DNA from: Plumapathes pennacea
Lineage: Eukaryota > Cnidaria > Anthozoa > Antipatharia > Myriopathidae
Reading direction: 5' to 3'
Length of the DNA stretch: 64,000 bases
NCBI GenBank assembly: GCA_964036295.1
Contig: OZ038467.1
Coordinates: 18,759,670-18,823,669 of the forward strand
Within the stretch, counting starts at the first letter, position 1. Each line of letters begins with the position of its first letter. Below, one piece after another: positions 55,546 to 64,000 of the stretch. The translations under genes were made by a program, and so were the position numbers. Under the pieces are notes generated by a model. The model was not told the origin of the DNA. It did no database searches and saw only the letters and a list, made by a program, of their open reading frames with translations.

Positions 55546-56293
55546 CTGACGTCAATTTGTTAAATTGTCTTTATTATCCTTCAAATATTTCCTCTCGCAG
55601 CGCAAATAACGGCGCGGAAACTGTGAAGCATTTTAGTGCTTTCTGGAACTGCATTTTCGACCAATAAATTGATTTTCTCCTCAGTAGTCGTCTTGTAATG
55701 ATTTTTGTGACTAAATAAATAGAACTGTGTTCGGATATTGTCAATAAACAGCGTTAGTTCGCTAGGCGGGAGTTATTCGCTGATAATGTCCGCTCACGAG
55801 CGGACGTTATTCGGTCACGTGTCACGATTCTACCAATCACGCGCGGGAGGAAATATTTGATGGGTCATAAATGACAATGAACGAGACCAGAAATGAGCCA
55901 GCCGTACCTTTTACTCAGCGGTATATCCTAAAATGAATACGTACACAAAGTATCTGAAGACTATAAAAGCGAGAGTGATTTATGTCATCTGGAACATATT
56001 TCTGGTCTCGACCGTTGTTACTGGGAGTACCTAAGCTGAAGACTGGTTTCGGACTGTGTGGGTCTGAAGTGCTGCTCGATAAAGACGCTTCTGGTCTCGG
56101 TCATTGTTATGTTACAAGTAACATTGACCGAGACCAGAAATGAGAACAGATTGCTTGTGTAGACATTCCTCGAGTCATCCCATTTAGAGGCCATCGCCAA
56201 GAGGTAGGTGCTTTGTTTGTTAGATTGATTCCCTGACGGGCCACAAATCAGGGATCTCATCAGCATCGGTATACTGATAACTTTTTATATTTC

Positions 56294-56365
56294 GATGACT
56301 TTCGAAATATCAGCGACGTAAATGTTGAGAAGTACCAGGCTCAAAATAGAGCCCTGGGGCACACC
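56294..56365 (-). pseudogene. Reverse transcriptase fragment (LINE-type retrotransposon relic)
   Basis: The minus strand reads GVPQGSILSLVLLNIYVADI. GVPQGS-x-L is the conserved RT fingers/palm motif, normally followed by L-x-P-x-LF-x-IY-x-ND. Only about 24 codons are recognisable and no YADD box follows in frame. It is a short, dead remnant. Confidence 0.75.
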
Positions 56366-57984
56366 GAAATATATGAAGTTTGTATCAATGATTAAAACTT
56401 TCGTTTAAGTACAACAATTTTCATAAATAGCAAAGATAACATGGGAAGCTAGTAACTCAAACAGTATATACTTATCATAAGTCTGCTGTACAGAGTACAT
56501 CTGGTTACAAAGCATATCTAAATTTAAATACAACTAGACTGGCCTTGCCAGTGAGCTCGCGGCGTGAGTTGGGTCGAGACCAGAACATAAAATGGAAAGT
56601 AGGGGACAAGAGCGGAACTCCCAAGAGAGACTTCCAATTTTTCACCATAAAAATATCACACAGTATAGAGAACTTGGCTTTTGACACCTTGCTCTTTTGA
56701 CACCTTGATTAAACTAAAAATTATTATTACAACACTCATACACTTGCTTCTTAAAGGTTGAGCGACCCTGCATCTTGAGAATGCGTGACATATCTTTTTA
56801 TGCACAATCGATTATGACAGTTTGACCTTGACTCATATTTCTAATCAGAGGCCACGATTAATCCAGCCTTCGCTTCACTACTTATGTGTTTTCTTTTGTT
56901 AACTCAATACGTTTCTTCCATCAGGCTTTCGAGTATTCGTGCTCTGTAACAAATATAAAATTGAAAGCGAGGAATGTCACACGAGAGATGTTTTAATACA
57001 ATATTATTGCGCTTTTGTTCACAGTTTGTTCAGTCCATTTGTGACTGCAAACTCAATCCTCAGAATTATTTCGGTGTATTTTTCATTTCTGGTGTTTAAT
57101 GAACATTGCGAAACAAAGACTACATGATCGAATGAAAGAAACACTTCAACAGGCAATGTACGATACGCAGAAGAATTTTATGAGGCAACAGATGTCATGT
57201 ACAGAGTAAAGCATAAAGCGTCATTGTTTTACGGCTAAAGCTCACCGTAGCTTTGGTTTCTGTTTTCGCCCTGTTATCTTCCCAAAAGTATTTCGTGTCG
57301 CCACAGAAAGTTTCGTCGGGACTAAATATTTATCGGCGACAGCGGTACCATCAAATATTTGTTTACGGCTATTCTCAAAGCTTCCGCGGTGAACGCGAGC
57401 CAAAATCGTTCCCGAAAATCCAGTTTATCCGTGCATATTCCACAGAGCCAAATGGTGTTGAGTTTGGATGGGATGCAGTTAACTTTTACACACAAGTAAC
57501 GAGCAATTCACTGGCCACATCTCGAGTTGTTTAGCGAAGTCAATTACGTCATCGCCCAGCACGTGATAATATGAACCAATCACCGTGTGCTGATTCTCGA
57601 CCCACAAAAAGGAAAAAAATAAAAATGCCCAATTTTTAAGCTCTCGTGGGCCCCAGGCCTCCGCAAGCAAAAATCTGTAACAAGAAGGGAATTCCATACA
57701 GAAATAAGTTTAGTTCCATTGTGTGTCAAATAGCACAGTTAGCTCCTGCAACTTTTATCTTTAACTGCAAATCATTAACTTTTGTAATAACTCCTGAAAA
57801 CCATCTTTTACAACTTGTGCCAATGCAACAAGTGCCAGGATGGGATTGCCATCATAGGCACAATAAACTGAAATATTACATACAATGAAAACTGAAACAT
57901 TATTGTCTATTAACTTTGTAAATCAGCTATGTGCCTCATTTCCTCTTGTTTGCAAAGTTGTTTTGGTATCTTATAAATCTAGAA

Positions 57985-58175
57985 CCTTTTCACTCCCAAG
58001 TTCAAAATGAAAATTCTCTTAATCTGTCCAAAAGAAAATGAATGTGTAGTAGTGAGAGTTGACTTATTTGAGCAAGCTATCAAATACCACATTCTTTATA
58101 GGTGTGTTATATATTTCTGGTGAGAAATCAAAAGAGAAAATTGAAGTTGATCATTCTTGGGAGTGAAAGGGTTAA
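57985..58175. mobile_element. CCCTTTCACTCCCAAG-family MITE copy
   Basis: The left CCTTTTCACTCCCAAGTTCA and right CTTGGGAGTGAAAGGGTTAA are inverted. The internal AGAGAAAATTGAAGTTGATC is shared with the other copies. Confidence 0.8.
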
Positions 58176-58235
58176 ATTTAAAGCACTTGTACAATAATTG
58201 TAGAGCTCAATTATTGAGCTATATATTGTTCTTGC

Positions 58236-58406
58236 TCACAGTGTAAATGGGGAGCACTTCCTGCTCAGCCATTTCCTACCTTTCCTGGATGCTGATGGTG
58301 GGATATGCAAGCAGCTTGGGTAGTACCACTGCTTGCACTTGCTACATTCCACATATTTTCTTCCATCATTAGGTCTGGACCATGGCGACATTCCAGCAGC
58401 TTTGTT
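58236..58406 (-). CDS. PHD-finger-like terminal exon
   Basis: After a good acceptor (TTATCCTCAG) the minus strand is open for 56 codons to TGA. It reads YVECSKCKQWYYPSCLHIPP and then RKWLSRKC. This fits the second half of a PHD finger (C-x2-C-x-x-W-(Y/F)-(H/Y)-x-x-C, then W-x-C-x-x-C), except that the first Cys of the last pair is Ser. PHD fingers bind histone tails, but in cnidarians the same zinc module also occurs in transposon-derived genes. Upstream exons were not found within the window, and the plus-strand exons at 58474-59619 lie on the other strand. Confidence 0.45.
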   Translation of the reverse strand, partial: NKAAGMSPWSRPNDGRKYVECSKCKQWYYPSCLHIPPSASRKGRKWLSRKCSPFTL

Positions 58407-58473
58407 CTGAGGATAACAAATAGGATACCATCATAATCCAAGTAAGAAGGTTTTATTTTCTATTCTAATTTAG

Positions 58474-59619
58474 GAACCACATGCGCTCCAGCGTGGTTTC
58501 TTACAACTGCACCAGGTTTGTGTTGTTACATTATATTTTACAACTTTCAAGTACAGTATAGTGAATAAGAAAATTAAGTAATGTAGATATATCCAACATT
58601 AAGAGAGAACTTCTAGTAAAAAAGCAATGAATATTATATTTTTAATATATAATTTATTACTTATAATATTTTGACAAATTTTGATGAAACTATCTTAAAT
58701 AATATTGAAAATCAAATTGAAAAATTGTGTGGTCAAATTTGTTTGCAGTGTTTGGTTAACACAAATTCTGGACATTTTGGCATTAGTTTTAGGGAGTTCA
58801 AGAAACTTAGGACAGCAATGGCAAAACAAGAAACAAAAAAAAAGAGTGTCTCTGTATCCCTTAAGTCTTTGTAACTTTACCTAATGTTCTTAGGTTGCTC
58901 AATTTGTTCCATTTTTGCTGAGGTTCTATTGCTTTCATCAACTCTTACTAAAAAGAACAACTGTTGAACTTCTCTGAAATGTTGTCTCTGTTCCGACAAC
59001 TACCTAAAACAGAAGCATTTGGAGTCGCACATGAGAGCATGTGGTGACCCTGAGGTCAAGTCAATTTCAGACGTTGCCTTAGTCTTCTCGCATCCTGTAT
59101 CCTAAAGTCCCTTTTGTTTGTTTTACAGAGGTAGTACATTTAGTGCCAATAAGGCCCTGGAGCTTGTTAGGGCAGTGTATACAGCCATCCCTCATTATGC
59201 AGAGATTGAAGCAATCCCGAAAAGTTACCAAGAGGTTGTTGGTCTGACTACATTTTAGTAAATATTGTTCAGTGCCTTGTTTTTTTCAAGCAAATTAGTG
59301 AGAAAGATTGGAAATTCTGGAACAATCCAAGTTTGTTTAATAAAAGCAGGGATTTTATTTACCTGACATTAGTGAGATAAGCAGCTCAGGTTTAGAATGA
59401 GTTAGATTATGTGTATCTGTGTGAATGGTGCACACAATGCAGAGTAGATAAAGTTAATTATCAGAGAGTGAGAGAGACTTTTATTGTTAATGCAAGCTTA
59501 TAATTTAGTGATTCATTCTTCAGATGTTTAAAGTGGCAGCTCATAAGATCAAAGACAACACAGGAGAAGCAGTAACAGAGGAACAAGCCAGATCTGTGCT
59601 CCGCAAGAGTTTAGATGAG
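58474..59619 (+). CDS. Three consecutive exons of an unrecognised plus-strand gene
   Basis: Exons are 58474-58515 (NHMRSSVVSYNCTR), 59129-59234 (GSTFSANKALELVRAVYTAI, then PHYAEIEAIPKSYQE) and 59524-59619 (MFKVAAHKIKDNTGEAVTEE, then QARSVLRKSLDE). Each has AG and GT borders, and phases join as 2/1 and 0/0 without a stop. The product looks soluble and helical. Neither the first nor the last exon was identified: the duplicated copy C block begins about 200 bases after the last exon shown, so the gene either continues past it or was cut by the duplication. No family is recognised. Confidence 0.55.
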
Positions 59620-59822
59620 GTAAGAATTAATATTGATGTGTCCCCAGTCGCTCCTTCTTGATTTCAACTAGGTGCGCAAGGAAGTATAGGAAGGGGAGGA
59701 AGGAGAGCAGAGAAAGATGGGAAGGGGAGGGAAAGCAGAGCAACTCTTCTCTCCCTCTTTCTCCCCTTCACATGAATGCCCATGCTTCGTGGTTGAATGG
59801 CAACATGTTTCCTGTTTTTATA

Positions 59823-61003
59823 CGTTTCTGCATATCCTGTCAGGCTAATATCTAAACAAGCAACAAACGATGAATAAGTTCTACAATTCATATTTTATTC
59901 TGTTTGACTTTGAAATGAACAGCCGTGACAAACTCGGCTCGGACGGTCATTTCGGCAAGCATCAGTTGCAATGGACAAACCAGTACATTCGGCCTAATCA
60001 CAACACTGACATCAATTCTTGGAAGTAAGCAAACTTAGACAGAAATTAGTGGCGTTGTTATGAAGCTTTTGCAAATCCTACTAACATGCAGAGTTTAATC
60101 CCTTGTCAGTCAATTATCTCATGTAAGCAGTCGCAAAAGTAAGTTTTCGCGAACTGTACTGAGTATTTATGAAAGAACTTGATGGGACACAACTACCGAC
60201 AAACTTGTTGGGAGCTAGTGAGTTGGCATACGACGGCTTGAACTGACGACTTTCGAATGGTTTTCACACCTTCACGGCTTTGGAAAGTATCGCACAGCAT
60301 AACTCGTAGCTGAAATATCTAGTACGAGCTTCTCCAAGACAGAACTTCAGGAATTGCATGGTATTATTTCCTTAGTTTCGCACCCAGAAAACTTGCTGTA
60401 CTTGCCGGCGTACGATTGCTGCTTTCTTCTCGTGTTTACATGCAGTTGTGCGCATACTTCAAAGGTAAAATGCGATTGTTGACGTCAGCATGTGTCAAAA
60501 AAGTACATCTTTCAGGTTGATTTTCTCCGGTTCCATTCAGTTAATATTTTTCAAGCTGCGCACAAACAAAGATACAATCCCCGCCTCTTCGTAGTAGAAT
60601 TTTCTAGAAATTCTACAAGTTCGTACTTTATATTTTGTCAAAAAACGAAAATTGCCAAATAGGGGAAATTCCAACTCTGTAACCCCAATTTTTTTCTTAC
60701 CTCTTTTTACCTTTGTAGAATTCTGATATTTAATGAAAGTTTCGGAAAAGTTTACCGAGACTAACTCTAGAAAATAGAGCTAAGAGTTTGAGCTAAGGGG
60801 TTGAAAAGACCTTTAATTCAAAAGCGTGTCGTTTCTATAGAAACTGCTCTAGAGTAAAACAAACTCGTTTATACATAGCTGGCTTGTTATGCTATCACCC
60901 CTCTAAATTTAAACGATATAAGACTAAACCAAGTTAAAATAGGGCAATTCTATTTTCATGAGGGGAAAAATAGCGCGCGCAAGGAAAAACCCTATTGAGC
61001 CAT
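59823..61003. repeat. Downstream flank of copy C, duplicate of 28543-30538
   Basis: It starts sharply at GTTTCTGCATATCCTGTCAG and lacks the two MITE insertions seen in copy B. No gene is seen. Confidence 0.75.
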
Positions 61004-61014
61004 CTTAAGGCAGG

Positions 61015-62851
61015 TCAGATTTGAAGGTTGCGTTTGCAGGGTTGCACGCATTCTTTATCTTCACACACCAGCCTCCCTTCATCACACAAGCAGTCATTGT
61101 CACTCCCACAGGAATATTTGAACACAGTTCGGTGACACTGCGGAGTTAAGTCGGCATTTTGTTAGTATTTCATCCGCCTGCGTAAAAGCTTACATAGTTT
61201 TAAGAAAAACATACGTAGGGATCTTTCTAGTTCATAGAGAACAACTGTAGTTGCTGTGCACTTTGTAGTGCATGACATGCTAGTACTAAGTTTTAATCGG
61301 ATTATTTTATATCCGACCAGTTTAGTTAGAATTTACTAGGTAGAATAAGTTGTATTGGTGTATACATTACTAATTAATAATTTAGTTTCAAATAACTTTT
61401 GCCAACAAATTATTTTTCAGTGTCCCCTATTAGTTTGTAAAAAAAAACTAATTTTACAATAACACGTCCGTTTTTCGCTTTGTTATTGTCTAGTTTTCAT
61501 TATCAATAAGAGGACAGACACATAAAATTGAGCGCTGACGACAGTGATTTGGACGAAAAATTCAGCTGCAATTTTACCTCAATTCTTGCAAAAACCGATG
61601 TTTGGCAATTGAAGTAGAGAACCGGAAGTTTTCAGAGGCGAAACTTCTTGAGCTTTGTCTTAAAATTGTCGAGAAAACCGTAGCGGAAAAACGTCTAGTT
61701 TCATTTTTTTCAACTCCTTTGACAGAATTGCGCACGTCAAGCTGTCATTTTTTGGCCAATGAAATGTCTTGAATTTTTATATCTATTTTTTTTTTCTAGT
61801 TTCGTTTATGCTTTCTAGGCCCAGAGAAACCGATGTGACAAACAGGATATTCTGTACAAACTCGTGCGGTACAGTACCATATTGACTCACCGGTTTTCTT
61901 CGCATAATCCAATCGAAAAAAGTCCCTTCATCACAAACGCTTTTTCTGTTACAGATGAACGTGGCACCTGCGCATTTGCACTCAGAGTCTTGTGAACAAC
62001 TGCTGTTCTTAATACCTTTGCACTGAAACAAAGAGATAGAGGTCACGTGTCACCAGATAGAGAGGTCACGTGTCAGCAAAGAGAGGTAGAGATCACGTGT
62101 CAACTTTCGCATAACTGTGCCGCCTTATTGCGTTAAATTTATGTCATGTATGTGCAGTGTCATCGAATGCCGTATTCAGATATCTTTGTGTCTTGCTGTT
62201 ATAACTAACAACTATGTCTATATGACTAGTTACTGACAAACAAATCGCCACAGCAACATGTCGCATCCTCAGCCAATCAACGATAAAAAAATACATTAAG
62301 AATGTATAGCCCATAATCCTATGCGTGCCATGTAGCTTGATCGGCCATGTTGGGTTAGAGCGGATTTATTCTTGTTTTCAGCATTAAATCAATTTAAATA
62401 CGAAAAGGGCCTTGAGAATGAACGACTTATTCGTGCCAGTAACTACTTAAGAATATACGGGCAACGGGGAGCAATGTATTATAGAATCTGCATTGAAACA
62501 ATGATGTGCTTAGCGCTCATCTGTGGTTCACAGATCTTTCACTCTCATTACTTATTTTTGCTACTTAGTCAGGATGTACAACGGTTGGTGAGTCTTCTCA
62601 TTGTACGCGGTTAAAGTTGCGTTCATTGTGGGGAATGTAAAGTGCGCGGGGGCTGTGGGAAAAAATCAAGCACGCGGTTCGCTCTTCCCGTCGTCCCCAG
62701 CGCGCCTTCTTTTTGTCTTTTTTTACCCTGCCCTCTCCCCTAGGGAGCTTCTGCGGAGGATAGAGGGTTAGTGGTGCCTCACCTGCTTAATATATGCCGC
62801 TACACTCAGCGCAATCAGTGAAGCAAGCACGAGCAGAACTTTGGTTGTCAT
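61015..62851 (-). CDS. Secreted two-module cysteine-rich protein, copy C
   Basis: Exons are 62851-62783, 62022-61891 and 61137-61015, with the same architecture as A and B. It is intact. Notable changes are CKGIKNSSC in place of CKDIKNSSC, Gly for Ser in the first module, and an Arg-to-Cys change in the tail (VQPCKRN), which makes 13 Cys after the signal peptide. An unpaired Cys could allow dimerisation or mark relaxed constraint. It lies about 30 kb from copy B in a segment duplicated together with its flanks. Confidence 0.8.
62383..62543 (+). other. Exon-like plus-strand segment in intron 1 of copy C
   Basis: This is the counterpart of 24884-25044, with the same leading TTTTCAG. It reads LNQFKYEKGLENERLIRASN and the frame is open to CGSQ. 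Replacements versus A include Cys to Tyr and Ala to Glu. A purifying-selection test would need more copies. Confidence 0.3.
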
Positions 62852-64000
62852 CTTTTTTAATCTGGAATGAAAACATTAAGTCACATTTTTGACAATCTAA
62901 ATGCTAATACTGCTAATCTATTTGTGTCTTTGCTCTTGTCCTAGCCCATCTGTTGATCTACAAGTCTTCCAACAGCATCATTATTGTTCAGTCTCGTTTC
63001 TTTTTCTCTCTGTTAACAAACTCGTAATGGTTTTCGACTTTTGTCTTCACTACAATGTTTTCCGTTGACGTGTCTTTGCCGGCATAGAAGACACTATTTT
63101 CCGACAAATACTGGTATCTGGACTATTTTGATAGTGCTCTTTTTATTTCTGGAGTCAAAAAGCAATATCTGTTATTTTAGAGGAATTTTTTGCGGTCTCG
63201 TGATCGCTTGATGAAGACACCCTTCGCATAATACGGGTCACACGATCCAAACTCCCACGTGTCTAAAAATTCATCACCTCAGGCTTTACTAAATCAACCA
63301 AAAATAAATATCGGCTACTTCGCCAAAATCAAGGCTAGATAATCAAAAATTGGTATCTGGACTAATTTAATAGTGCTCTTTTCATTTCTAGAGTCAAGAA
63401 GCAGTATTTGTCATTTAAGGGGGTGCTGTGGTCGCGTGCCCACTTGATGAAGACACGCTTCGCACGAGACAGGTCACTCGATCCAAACTCCCACGTGTCT
63501 AAAAATTCATCACCTCAGGCTTTTCGAGTGACAGAAATTGAAAGAGTGTGAGAAAATATGTAAGAATGGAAAGTTCCAGGCTCGCAGCTTTTACATATCG
63601 AAATTGGCAGCATTTTGAAGTTCAGAAATATTAAGAAGATTTGTATGGGAAAAGTTGCTGGGGTGCAAGGGTTTGTTGAAGTGGAACGTGCAGGTATTCC
63701 TTCATTACTGATATGGATTCCCTGAAAGTTTTACTATCGTCGTTAGCGGCTCCTACACGACTGTCCGGAGCGACTCTTTGGTTGTTTGTGGTTTTGTTTG
63801 TCTTGCATCGTACATTAAAATTCGAGTGGATGAAAATAGAATGTACAGGTCAGCCCGCAAGACGGATGTGATAATTAGTTGATTAGTGAACAAAGGAAAG
63901 GCAAATTATAACGAATATTGTGTACCTGGGTATCTTATGGTTGTTCCAAAGCTTTAGACCTTCAGTTGTGTTGAGGTTGTTTGGCGTGTTCTGAATTTGT
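62852..64000. repeat. Upstream flank of copy C, runs off the window
   Basis: It is homologous to 25383-26480 and 32172-33680. A block with GGTATCTGGACTA and GAAGACAC(C/G)CTTCGCA(C/T) is present twice in tandem (about 63108-63285 and 63349-63525). No gene is seen. Confidence 0.7.

Overview
This window looks like nuclear DNA of a cnidarian, most likely an anthozoan and perhaps a stony coral. It is AT-rich, genes have many short exons with GT-AG introns, and the introns are packed with short palindromic non-autonomous DNA transposons. That organism call is an inference; no species-diagnostic locus was found.

Region by region. (1) 1-17000: the plus-strand gene for anaphase-promoting complex subunit 7 (ANAPC7/APC7). 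Sixteen coding exons can be placed between 223 and 15332. Every exon junction agrees in reading phase and the total is 438 codons. The first exon(s) lie left of the window and the short last exon is uncertain. Its introns hold nested MITE-like elements, one apparently carrying a captured EF-hand exon, and a 41-bp minisatellite of about 1.1 kb. (2) 18214-18573: a small intronless three-pass membrane protein gene of unknown family. (3) 18800-36350 and 59800-64000: a mosaic of segmental duplications. It carries three intact minus-strand copies of a three-exon gene for a small secreted protein with two six-cysteine modules (A 23801-25382, B 30551-32171, C 61015-62851), a fourth relic flank, and two copies of an unrecognised minus-strand gene. 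(4) 37075-37432: a large tetranucleotide/dinucleotide microsatellite. (5) 37619-38852: a minus-strand two-exon gene for a secreted glutamate-rich protein with a Gla-domain-like motif. (6) 38970-42310: palindromic elements, including one with long perfect terminal inverted repeats. (7) About 43088-53395: a tandem array of about 6.6 units of 1.57 kb, highly homogenised, with conserved open frames of unknown meaning. (8) 53400-59830: unique and repeat DNA with a reverse transcriptase relic, a PHD-finger-like terminal exon (minus) and three consecutive exons of an unrecognised plus-strand gene. The third segmental-duplication copy follows these.

The genes do not form a pathway. ANAPC7 is a housekeeping cell-cycle gene. 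The rest is an accessory region rich in secreted-protein genes that expands by segmental and tandem duplication. The best candidates for something undescribed are the duplicated two-module cysteine-rich family, the Gla-like secreted protein and the 1.57-kb array. All calls come from reading the sequence by eye; no database search was possible.
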